This document shows positions 1 to 6,066 of a DNA stretch of 6,789 nucleotides, in pieces. Origin of the DNA: Propionibacteriaceae bacterium (GTDB taxonomy: Bacteria; Actinomycetota; Actinomycetes; Propionibacteriales; Propionibacteriaceae). The number at the start of each line of letters is the position of its first letter. Position 1 is the stretch's first letter. A program made the position numbers and the translations under genes. Location: NCBI GenBank assembly GCA_031255975.1, contig JAIRRM010000114.1:1-6789 (forward strand), written 5' to 3'. The notes under the pieces are model-generated. The model made no database searches. It worked only from the letters and a program-made list of their open reading frames with translations, and was not told where the DNA came from.

Positions 1-203
1 GCGAGTTCCCCCAACTGTGCATTGGCTTGCGCAGCAGCTTTCTTCAGCACTCCCAAAGCTTTTATCATTGGGCGACCCCAGATGAATGTGGGACGTCCGA
101 TATCGAAGTTGTGAACAGAACGTTCAGTTTGAGCGCCCCAATAATGTGCAGCGGGAACCTCAATAGCTCCCATTGAATCGGTTTCAATGCGGGTGATCGT
201 CAT
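1..203 (-). CDS. fumC: Class II fumarate hydratase (fumarase C), N-terminal fragment
   Basis: Only the first 67 codons are in the window; the gene continues past the left edge. Class II fumarases are cytoplasmic homotetramers that interconvert fumarate and malate in the TCA cycle. Seen: after MTITRIET comes [10 protein letters not shown] (residues 9-18), then YWGAQTERS (21-29), then [17 protein letters not shown] (42-58). DSMGAI-VPA and WGAQT-RS are hallmarks of FumC; aspartases of the same superfamily read differently here (typically LLG and YYGVHT), so fumarase is preferred. Catalytic residues lie further in and are not visible. The ATG at 203 is chosen because homology begins almost at once and a -10 box lies 6 bp upstream. 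The gene diverges from pepN. Third codon positions are G/C in about 31 of 67 codons, lower than in dapE (27 of its first 40), with many GCT, CAA, GAA and ATA codons. That may reflect transfer or only local bias. Confidence 0.9.
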   Translation of the reverse strand, partial: MTITRIETDSMGAIEVPAAHYWGAQTERSVHNFDIGRPTFIWGRPMIKALGVLKKAAAQANAQLGEL

Positions 204-209
204 GACCCG

Positions 210-215
210 AGCCTA
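210..215 (-). promoter_or_regulatory. Putative -10 box of fumC (leaderless)
   Basis: On the minus strand the hexamer reads TAGGCT, fitting the actinobacterial TANNNT -10 consensus, and is followed by 6 bp (CGGGTC) and then the fumC ATG. This spacing puts the expected transcription start on the A of the start codon, so the mRNA would have no 5' leader. No Shine-Dalgarno sequence and no TTGACA-like -35 element are visible. Inferred from sequence only. Confidence 0.5.
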
Positions 216-239
216 GCCAACTGAACGCCGCCATGGGGG

Positions 240-245
240 TAGGTT
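240..245 (+). promoter_or_regulatory. Putative -10 box of pepN (leaderless)
   Basis: TAGGTT followed by 6 bp (TGGACA) and the pepN ATG; the expected transcription start coincides with the start codon. It faces away from the fumC -10 box, with 24 bp between the two hexamers. No good -35 element is seen at 16-18 bp upstream, and no clear Shine-Dalgarno sequence fits the ATG. Confidence 0.45.
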
Positions 246-251
246 TGGACA

Positions 252-2648
252 ATGGCGACATTGACTTTAGCCGAAGCCAAGTTTCGAGCCAGGCTGCTTC
301 AGGTGCATGGCGTAGCGGTGGTGCTTGACCTCGGTGCACGCGAAGGGTTCACCTCACGTACCACCATCGTCTTCGACGCGTCCGAAACCGGTGCGGTGTT
401 CGTGGATTTCAAAGGCCGGGAACTTACTTCCGCTACGCTGAACGGCGAGCCCGTCAATTTGGCGCTCTGGGATGGTGAACGGCTGCCGCTCGCCGTCCAC
501 TCCGGTAAAAACACCCTGGTGGTCACGGGAACGATGGCATATTCCAACACTGGTGAGGGGCTACATCAGCAGTTGGATCCCGCTGATGGGCGTGTTTATC
601 TCTACGCCACCAGCTTTCTCGACAATGCGCCACGTTGGTTCGCCTGTTTTGACCAGCCCGATCTGAAGGCTCCGTACACCTTTGACATCGTCACGCCGCC
701 GGATTGGGTGGTGGTCGGCAATGCTCCGGCCAGCGAGTCGTCGCCGGGGCGGTGGCATATCGGCCCGACTCAGCCGCTGGCTACGTATTTCGTGTCCATT
801 GCCGCCGGGGAATGGGAGTACCGTAGCCGCGACCATGGCGGCACCAAACTTGGGTTGTTGGCGCGTCGTTCTCTCGCTGCGGAATTAGAGCGCGAAGCCG
901 ACGACATCTTCCAGGTGACAGCGCAATGCTTCGACGCTTACCAGCGACTTTTCGACGTGCCGTACTGCTTCGGTGACTACCACCAGATATGGGCACCTGA
1001 TTTTCCCGCAGGAGCTATGGAGAACCCCGGTTGCGTGGTGCTGCGCGATCAGATGCTGTTTCGCGGCACTCCCACCGATATGGAACGCGCCAGCCGTGCC
1101 GCCGTGATCGCGCATGAGATGGCACACATGTGGTTTGGCGATCTGGTCACGATGCGGTGGTGGGACGACCTCTGGCTGAATGAGAGCTTCGCCGAGTATC
1201 TCGGGCACCGAATAGCGAGCGATGCCACGCGCTATGAGCTGTGGACCGAGTTCAACCTGGTGCGTAAAAACTGGGGTATCGCGGCGGATCAGCTACCTTC
1301 CACACATCCGGTGGCGGGCAACGGCGCGCCGGACGCTCAGGCGGCGCTGGCCAACTTCGACGGCATCAGCTACGCCAAAGGCGCTGCAATACTTAGGCAG
1401 CTAGCCGCCACTTTGAGCGATCATGTGTTCATCACCGGGCTCAATGCTCACATCAGCGGACACCGTTTCGGCAACGCCACCTTTGGGGAACTGCTGGATG
1501 CCTGGGCGGTCGCCGGGCCGGTGGATGTGTACGCCTTCTCTAAAGCCTGGTTGGAGACTGCTGGGGTGGATCTGTTGGCGGCGCATGTGGTCGCCGGAGA
1601 GCCCGTGATCGCTCAGTTTCCGCCCGCCGGGCGGCCACCGGTGGCCCGGACGCATCATGCGGCGGCCATCACACTGCCAGGTGGATTACTGGTGCCGGAC
1701 GTGTTCGGGATGAGTTGGGCACGGGTGTTCCCAGCCGGTGGGGAATGGCCCCGTATCGGCGATGTTTCGGATGAACGTATCCGGGTAAGTCTCTACAACG
1801 CTATCCGCGACGGAGTGCGCAACATCGGGCGACATCCGGTGGGCAGCGACTGGGAGACCTGGGTGAGTGTTCCCACGGCATTGCGGCGGATTTGCGAAGG
1901 CCTACCTGGCGAATCGCATGAGCGCATTTTGCAGGTGATGTTGAGATTCGCGGCGGATTTGGCTGGGGAGTGGTCGCCACCGGCGGTGCGCGCTTCGCGC
2001 CGCGCCCAGGTGGCAAAGTTGTGCCGTGCCCTGTTGGCTGAACCCGATCCGAGCGGAGACCGGCGGGTCATCATCTTCCGGGTGCTGGTCACCGTCACCG
2101 ACTCGATAGCCGAGTTGACCGACTGGCTGGACGGTATAGATCTTCCCGGCGGCATCAGCCTTGACCCGGAACTACGCTGGGCCACGCTCACCCGCCTGGT
2201 CACCCTCGGCGGCGATAGCGATGCGATAACTGCCGAGTTGACAAGGGACGATACCGCGTCCGGCCAGGAACATGCCGCAGGTGCCCGGGCGGCAATCCCC
2301 ACCGTGGCGGCCAAGGCTAAGGCGTTACGCCTGCTGTTGGAGCCATCCGATCTGCGCGGTTACGAACTGGGCGCGGTGGCCTCCCATCTTTTTCTTCCGG
2401 AGCATACGGCGCTCACCGATCCACTGCTGCGTGAGTGGTTTGCGGGCATCAACGGGGTGGCCGCCTTCCAGGAAGGTTGGATGTTGGCCCAAGTGGCGAA
2501 AGCCTCGTTCCCGTACGCCAACGCCTCGGAGGAAACGCTCGAACTGGCGATTAAGACACTGGACGGCGACCTTGATCCCCGCATTCGGCGAGTGCTGGGC
2601 GACTGCACCGACACACTGCGCCGAATGACTGCCGCCCACATCGGGTGA
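252..2648 (+). CDS. pepN: Aminopeptidase N (M1 family zinc metallopeptidase)
   Basis: A complete 798-residue M1 aminopeptidase, which removes N-terminal amino acids from peptides in the cytoplasm; no signal peptide is visible. The N-terminal beta domain carries the RWFACFDQPD block (residues 128-137). The catalytic domain has the exopeptidase motif GAMEN (254-258), the zinc site HEMAH (288-292) with the third ligand E311 in LNESF (exact HExxH-X18-E spacing), catalytic E289, and the transition-state tyrosine Y374 in GISYAKGA. Roughly residues 480-798 form the variable helical C-terminal region. Length is somewhat below the roughly 850 residues usual for mycobacterial and Streptomyces PepN, but no key motif is missing. 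The ATG at 252 is supported by the LTLAEAKFRARLL start typical of actinobacterial PepN and by the -10 box 6 bp before it. It is divergent from fumC, and fdxA follows after 46 bp. Confidence 0.96.
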   Translation: MATLTLAEAKFRARLLQVHGVAVVLDLGAREGFTSRTTIVFDASETGAVFVDFKGRELTSATLNGEPVNLALWDGERLPLAVHSGKNTLVVTGTMAYSNTGEGLHQQLDPADGRVYLYATSFLDNAPRWFACFDQPDLKAPYTFDIVTPPDWVVVGNAPASESSPGRWHIGPTQPLATYFVSIAAGEWEYRSRDHGGTKLGLLARRSLAAELEREADDIFQVTAQCFDAYQRLFDVPYCFGDYHQIWAPDFPAGAMENPGCVVLRDQMLFRGTPTDMERASRAAVIAHEMAHMWFGDLVTMRWWDDLWLNESFAEYLGHRIASDATRYELWTEFNLVRKNWGIAADQLPSTHPVAGNGAPDAQAALANFDGISYAKGAAILRQLAATLSDHVFITGLNAHISGHRFGNATFGELLDAWAVAGPVDVYAFSKAWLETAGVDLLAAHVVAGEPVIAQFPPAGRPPVARTHHAAAITLPGGLLVPDVFGMSWARVFPAGGEWPRIGDVSDERIRVSLYNAIRDGVRNIGRHPVGSDWETWVSVPTALRRICEGLPGESHERILQVMLRFAADLAGEWSPPAVRASRRAQVAKLCRALLAEPDPSGDRRVIIFRVLVTVTDSIAELTDWLDGIDLPGGISLDPELRWATLTRLVTLGGDSDAITAELTRDDTASGQEHAAGARAAIPTVAAKAKALRLLLEPSDLRGYELGAVASHLFLPEHTALTDPLLREWFAGINGVAAFQEGWMLAQVAKASFPYANASEETLELAIKTLDGDLDPRIRRVLGDCTDTLRRMTAAHIG

Positions 2649-2658
2649 GTGTTCGCGG

Positions 2659-2664
2659 TAATCT
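2659..2664 (+). promoter_or_regulatory. Possible -10 box for fdxA
   Basis: TAATCT in the pepN-fdxA gap fits TANNNT and would give a leader of about 24 nt that includes the fdxA Shine-Dalgarno sequence. No convincing -35 element lies 17 bp upstream, which is inside the pepN 3' end. fdxA may instead be read through from pepN, since no terminator hairpin with a T-run is seen in this gap. Weak call. Confidence 0.3.
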
Positions 2665-2683
2665 GTGTGATGAACTAGCTGCG

Positions 2684-2689
2684 AAGGAG
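2684..2689 (+). promoter_or_regulatory. Shine-Dalgarno sequence of fdxA
   Basis: AAGGAG with 5 bp to the ATG at 2695 is the strongest ribosome binding site in the window. It fixes the fdxA start. It contrasts with fumC, pepN, dapD and dapE, which have none. Confidence 0.85.
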
Positions 2690-2694
2690 TTGTC

Positions 2695-3012
2695 ATGGCA
2701 TACGTCGTCACCCAACTTTGCGTCGATGTGAAACACAAAGACTGTCTGGACGAGTGCCCGGTTGACGCCATCTACGAGGGCGAACGCACCGTGTACATCA
2801 ACCCGAACGAATGCGTGGAGTGCGGCACCTGCGAGGCCGTCTGTCCGGCGGGGGCCATCTTCCATGAGGACGACCTACCTGCTGACTACATCGACTACGT
2901 AGATATCGCCAGATCGTTCTTTGCCATTACGGGCGTCTCTGGCGGCGGTGCCTACGCCGGCCCGCAGGGCACGGACGAGCCGCGTGTCGCCGCGCTGCCG
3001 TTGCAGATGTGA
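2695..3012 (+). CDS. fdxA: Seven-iron ferredoxin ([3Fe-4S][4Fe-4S])
   Basis: A 105-residue cytoplasmic electron carrier of the FdxA/FdxC family found across actinobacteria. By comparison with Azotobacter FdI, C9, C17 and C50 should bind the [3Fe-4S] cluster and C21, C40, C43 and C46 the [4Fe-4S] cluster; the ECVECGTCEAVCP block is at 39-51. These seven are the only cysteines. The eighth, non-ligand cysteine common in this family (about position 25, in ECPVDC) is alanine here (ECPVDAIY). The tail (about 60-105) is acidic, then Gly-rich, ending in the VAALPL segment typical of actinobacterial members. The start is set by a strong AAGGAG. dapC begins 7 bp after the stop, a pairing also seen in Mycobacterium (fdxC-dapC). 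Its redox partner cannot be told from the sequence; DapC itself needs no electrons. Confidence 0.95.
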   Translation: MAYVVTQLCVDVKHKDCLDECPVDAIYEGERTVYINPNECVECGTCEAVCPAGAIFHEDDLPADYIDYVDIARSFFAITGVSGGGAYAGPQGTDEPRVAALPLQM

Positions 3013-3019
3013 GCTTCGG

Positions 3020-4120
3020 ATGGGACTATCCGACAGGTTGCCGCAGTTCCCTTGGGATTCGTTGGCGGCGGCTACGAGACGCGCCGGGGAGCACCCTGGT
3101 GGCATCGTCGATCTTTCCGTAGGCACTCCGGTTGATACGACGCCGGAACTCGCCATGGCCGCGCTGCTTGCCACCGCGGATGCGCGTGGCTACCCAACGG
3201 TGTGGGGCACCCCGGCACTACGGGAGGCGATCTGCGGCTACCTGGAACGACGGTGGAACAGTGATGGCGTCCTTAGCGACGATAATGTGATGCCGGTGAT
3301 CGGCACCAAGGAGCTGGTGGGTTGGCTGCCAACGCTGCTGGGGTTGGGCGGCGGCGATGTGGTGGTGATTCCGGAGTTGGCCTATCCGACTTACGAGGTG
3401 GGCGCGCTCACTGCCGGTTGCGCCGTGGTGCGCTGTGACGATCCTGCTCGGGTGCCCGCTGGCACCAGACTCATCTGGATCAACTCTCCCGCCAATCCCC
3501 ATGGAGCGATCATGTCTCGGGAGCGATTGGCGGAGTGGGTGTCTCTCGCTCGCGCCAGACAGGCGATACTGGCCTCAGACGAGTGCTACGGCGAGTTCGC
3601 CTGGGAAGGGCAACCGTATTCGGTGCTCGACCGCGACGTGTGCGGCGGCGACCCCACCGGGCTACTTGCAGTGCATTCGGTGTCGAAACGCTCCAACATG
3701 GCTGGGTACCGGGCCGGGTTTGTCGCCGGTGACGCGACTACGGTGCAGGAACTGGTGGGGGTACGTAAACATCTCGGCATGATGGTGCCCACCCCCGTCC
3801 AGGCCGCCTTGGCGGCGGTGCTGGACGACGATACCGCCGCAGCCACCCAGGTGGAACGCTATCGAGCGCGGCGGGCGCTGCTACTGCCCGCGCTGCGATC
3901 CGCCGGATTCACCATCGACTGTTCTCAGGGCAGTCTGTACCTTTGGGCGACCCGTGGCGAGGGCTGCCGGGTCACCGTGGACTGGTTGGCCGAACGGGGC
4001 ATTCTGGTGGCCCCAGGCGATTTTTACGGCCCGGCTGGGGCAGAGCATGTACGTATCGCCCTCACCGCGACCGACGAGCGCATCGCCGCTGCGGCTGAGC
4101 GACTGGTGACGCAGGGCTGA
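3020..4120 (+). CDS. dapC: N-succinyldiaminopimelate aminotransferase
   Basis: A 366-residue PLP-dependent fold-type I aminotransferase. It transfers the amino group of glutamate to N-succinyl-2-amino-6-oxopimelate, giving N-succinyl-LL-diaminopimelate. Seen: an N-terminus PQFPWDSL...GIVDLSVGTPVD very like mycobacterial DapC; VIGTKELVGWLPTLLGLG (93-110); NSPANPHG (155-162) with the PLP-contacting N159; SDECYGEF (186-193) with D187 for the pyridine nitrogen; the Schiff-base lysine K223 in SVSKRSNMAGYRAGF, with R231 for phosphate; and R345 (HVRIALTATDER) for the substrate carboxylate. The frame stays open upstream to 2921, but those 33 residues are an out-of-frame reading of fdxA, and homology begins at the ATG at 3020. 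No Shine-Dalgarno sequence is obvious, so initiation probably depends on ribosomes ending fdxA 7 bp upstream. Convergent with the next gene. Confidence 0.95.
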   Translation: MGLSDRLPQFPWDSLAAATRRAGEHPGGIVDLSVGTPVDTTPELAMAALLATADARGYPTVWGTPALREAICGYLERRWNSDGVLSDDNVMPVIGTKELVGWLPTLLGLGGGDVVVIPELAYPTYEVGALTAGCAVVRCDDPARVPAGTRLIWINSPANPHGAIMSRERLAEWVSLARARQAILASDECYGEFAWEGQPYSVLDRDVCGGDPTGLLAVHSVSKRSNMAGYRAGFVAGDATTVQELVGVRKHLGMMVPTPVQAALAAVLDDDTAAATQVERYRARRALLLPALRSAGFTIDCSQGSLYLWATRGEGCRVTVDWLAERGILVAPGDFYGPAGAEHVRIALTATDERIAAAAERLVTQG

Positions 4121-4143
4121 GAGGGTTATCGCGGCGGGCGGTC

Positions 4144-5073
4144 TTAGGCGTTCACCGTAATCACAATCTGGTTCTTGGGGGCTCCGGCTGGGATGTCGCT
4201 AACGCGCATCCAGCGTCCGTAGTCCCAGGGATCGTTCAGCCAGAGCCGGTCGTCAATCTGCACCCCGATCACGCCGTCCACACCGATACGGGCGATCGCC
4301 AACTGGCCGATGGCCCAAGCTGCCACGGCATCGGGAGCGCTGATGGACACCTGGTTTCCTGCTACGGAGATGGGAAGCGCCTCGCCGTATATGTTTCGGA
4401 AAAACTCGGTGATCCCGACTGTGTCACCTGGCGCGGGCAGATTCACGCGACAGGTGATGGTCTCCTCCGCCCAACCGGTTAAAGTGCTGACCCACACCCG
4501 TCCCTTCCACTCATGCTGGCGGTAGGCATCCGGGTAGGCGGAACGCTGCACAGCCTGGGCCGTCTCGGTGATGTCGGCATTTTCCCAACCGTAGACACGT
4601 ACCAGGGCGTCATAGAACTTCCCGGATGAATACCAGGGATCCATGACCTGCTCCGGGGTGCCCCAGCCCTGGCTGGGCCGCTGTTGGAACAACCCCAGCG
4701 AGTCGAGGTCACCGTAGTCAAGGTTGCGTAGCGTCGATTCCTGCCAAGCGGTCACCAACGCGATGGTGGCGGCTCGGGGCGGCAATCCGCGGCGGATCGA
4801 CTCCGCAACGATGACCGACACATTGCCAGCCTGCTCCGGAGTGATGACCACTCGATGCTCATCCATGCTCACTACGCACACCGCGCTCTTCGCCCATCGT
4901 GCCCGGAGCTGATAGCTGTCGTCGGCTGGTGGTGATAGCTGTAGCAAAAGCCAGGACAACGCCACCACGGCGCTGAACAGGATGGCGATGATGACGCTCA
5001 GAATGACCACGGTCACCGCCGAGTACACGCGGCGCGGCGGCGGGGCGGTGGGGTCGGCGTATTTGGGGCTCAT
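4144..5073 (-). CDS. Single-pass membrane protein with lysozyme-like extracytoplasmic domain
   Basis: A 309-residue protein with no established name. Seen: a short cytoplasmic, proline-rich N-terminus with RR at 14-15; one long hydrophobic segment (about 17-46) that should anchor it with the rest outside; then a conserved domain with ITPEQAGN (78-84), [18 protein letters not shown] (about 105-122), [15 protein letters not shown] (125-139), [13 protein letters not shown] (145-157) and [13 protein letters not shown] (172-184). The E112-S113 pair followed by GLFQQ resembles the ES...GLMQ pattern of lytic transglycosylases, so E112 could be a catalytic acid; this is inference. C66 and C208 are the only cysteines and could form a disulfide. 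Related actinobacterial proteins are, as I recall, left hypothetical or mislabelled as metal transporters; a single membrane helix argues against transport. A separate C-terminal region (about 245-309) is unrecognised. Its ATG overlaps the dapD stop (ATGA), so it is probably translationally coupled to dapD. It converges with dapC across 23 bp. Confidence 0.85.
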   Translation of the reverse strand: MSPKYADPTAPPPRRVYSAVTVVILSVIIAILFSAVVALSWLLLQLSPPADDSYQLRARWAKSAVCVVSMDEHRVVITPEQAGNVSVIVAESIRRGLPPRAATIALVTAWQESTLRNLDYGDLDSLGLFQQRPSQGWGTPEQVMDPWYSSGKFYDALVRVYGWENADITETAQAVQRSAYPDAYRQHEWKGRVWVSTLTGWAEETITCRVNLPAPGDTVGITEFFRNIYGEALPISVAGNQVSISAPDAVAAWAIGQLAIARIGVDGVIGVQIDDRLWLNDPWDYGRWMRVSDIPAGAPKNQIVITVNA

Positions 5074-6017
5074 TGGCGAGATCCTGTCTGGTGTAGGGCG
5101 GGGGAGAGGGTGACGGCGGCACCGTGTTGTGGTAGCGCTCTGACAGTGCCGTTCATCGAGTCGCGGAGGAACAACAGATTCGATTGGCCGCTCAGTTCCA
5201 AAGCCTTCACCACCTGGCCGTCCGGCAGGCTCACCTTGGTGCCGGCGGTGACGTATAGCCCTGCCTCGACGACGCAGTTATCACCCAGCGAGATACCGAG
5301 CCCGGAGTTGGCCCCCAGCAGGCAGCCTCGACCGATGCTCACCTGCTCTTTACCGCCGCCGGAGAGAGTGCCCATGATGGACGCGCCGCCGCCGATGTCG
5401 CTGCCGTCGCCGACGCTCACTCCCTGGCTGATACGACCCTCCACCATGGAACGCCCCAGTGTGCCAGCGTTGTAGTTGACAAATCCCTCGTGCATCACGG
5501 TGGTACCTGCTGCGAGGTGGGCACCGAGCCGCACCCGGCTTGCATCGGCGATACGTACCGCGCTGGGCACCACATAATCCACCATTCGCGGGAAGCGATC
5601 CACGCCGTACGCATCGGGTTGACGTCCCTGTGCGGCGAGCGCGGCCCGGATGGCAGGAAAGTCGGCCGGCAGACACGGCCCGATCGATGTCCACATCACT
5701 ATCGGCAACACGTTGAAGATGCCGTCCAGGTTTATGGTGCGCGGTTGGGCCAGCCGATGCGACAGCAGGTGCAGCCGGAGGTAGGCGTCGGGTACGTCCA
5801 GCGGCGGTTGGTCGAGGTCGATGCTGACGAGCATGACCTGGGTGCTGACACGTCGAATCGGGGCGGTGCCGGGAACGAGGATGGCGGGAGCCGGAGTACC
5901 TGCGTAATCGCCCAGGTGGGGCTCTGGGAACCAGGTGTCCAGCACCGTGCCATCGTCGTGAATAGTCGCCAAACCCCAACCCCAGGCCGACCTGCCCGTG
6001 CTCGACCTCGTTACCAT
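5070..6017 (-). CDS. dapD: Tetrahydrodipicolinate N-succinyltransferase, actinobacterial type
   Basis: A 315-residue cytoplasmic enzyme that adds a succinyl group from succinyl-CoA to tetrahydrodipicolinate, committing it to the succinylase route to meso-diaminopimelate. Seen: [17 protein letters not shown] (15-31), [13 protein letters not shown] (77-89), [15 protein letters not shown] (137-151), then left-handed beta-helix hexapeptide repeats from about 158 to 285 ([36 protein letters not shown] with E193; [43 protein letters not shown]). These blocks match Mycobacterium tuberculosis DapD (317 residues) nearly throughout, including total length. E193 in MVEGRIS is the likely counterpart of its proposed catalytic glutamate. 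The frame is open to 6200, but the first 61 residues are antisense to dapE and lack family similarity; the ATG at 6017 has a -10 box 7 bp upstream. Divergent from dapE; overlaps the downstream gene by 4 bp. Confidence 0.96.
   Translation of the reverse strand: MVTRSSTGRSAWGWGLATIHDDGTVLDTWFPEPHLGDYAGTPAPAILVPGTAPIRRVSTQVMLVSIDLDQPPLDVPDAYLRLHLLSHRLAQPRTINLDGIFNVLPIVMWTSIGPCLPADFPAIRAALAAQGRQPDAYGVDRFPRMVDYVVPSAVRIADASRVRLGAHLAAGTTVMHEGFVNYNAGTLGRSMVEGRISQGVSVGDGSDIGGGASIMGTLSGGGKEQVSIGRGCLLGANSGLGISLGDNCVVEAGLYVTAGTKVSLPDGQVVKALELSGQSNLLFLRDSMNGTVRALPQHGAAVTLSPALHQTGSRQ
5082..5085 (-). promoter_or_regulatory. Shine-Dalgarno sequence for the membrane-protein gene, inside dapD
   Basis: AGGA on the minus strand, 8 bp before the ATG at 5073 and within the last codons of dapD. 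It supports the 309-residue start and re-initiation at the ATGA overlap. Confidence 0.5.
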
Positions 6018-6024
6018 GTTGATT

Positions 6025-6030
6025 AGCCTA
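6025..6030 (-). promoter_or_regulatory. Putative -10 box of dapD (leaderless)
   Basis: On the minus strand TAGGCT is followed by 7 bp (AATCAAC) and the dapD ATG, so transcription would begin at or one base before the start codon. No Shine-Dalgarno sequence is present. The position 17 bp upstream reads CCGGAA, not a clear -35 element. It is identical to the -10 hexamers proposed for dapE and fumC. Confidence 0.55.
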
Positions 6031-6053
6031 TCGGTTGAGCCGGACGGTTCCGG

Positions 6054-6059
6054 TAGGCT
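6054..6059 (+). promoter_or_regulatory. Putative -10 box of dapE (leaderless)
   Basis: TAGGCT, then 7 bp (CGTCCAC), then the GTG start of dapE, giving a leaderless mRNA by spacing. TTGAGC at 6035-6040 is only 13 bp upstream, too close for a standard -35 element; the 17-bp position reads TCGGTT. Confidence 0.55.
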
Positions 6060-6066
6060 CGTCCAC

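Larger units (their letters stand above)
6025..6059. repeat. Imperfect inverted repeat spanning both dapD and dapE -10 boxes
   Basis: The left arm at 6025-6034 (AGCCTATCGG) and the right arm at 6050-6059 (CCGGTAGGCT) are reverse complements at 9 of 10 positions, separated by 15 bp, with the axis at 6042. The outer six bases of each arm are the two proposed -10 boxes. The symmetry may just reflect two copies of the same promoter in opposite directions, or it may be a site for a dimeric regulator; sequence alone cannot decide. Confidence 0.55.

Noticed and set aside
1..203. Reading the left-edge fragment as aspartate ammonia-lyase
   Set aside because: The DSMGAI-VPA and WGAQT-RS blocks follow fumarase C rather than aspartase.
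1793..2314. 173-residue open frame antisense to pepN
   Set aside because: Low-complexity Ser/Arg/Pro composition typical of the reverse strand of a GC-rich gene; no motif, and pepN is intact.
2652..2685. Inverted repeat TTCGCGG / CTGCGAA before fdxA, overlapping the Shine-Dalgarno
   Set aside because: Arms pair at only 6 of 7 positions with a 20-bp loop; too weak to call an RNA switch or terminator.
2921..3019. 33-residue N-terminal extension of dapC inside fdxA
   Set aside because: Arg/Cys-rich out-of-frame reading of the fdxA 3' end; DapC homology begins at the ATG at 3020.
4121..4143. Possible bidirectional terminator between the convergent dapC and membrane-protein genes
   Set aside because: The 23-bp gap has no stable hairpin and no T-run on either strand.
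5490..6026. 178-residue open frame antisense to dapD
   Set aside because: Lies entirely over the well-supported dapD sequence, has no recognisable domain, and has the composition of a shadow frame.
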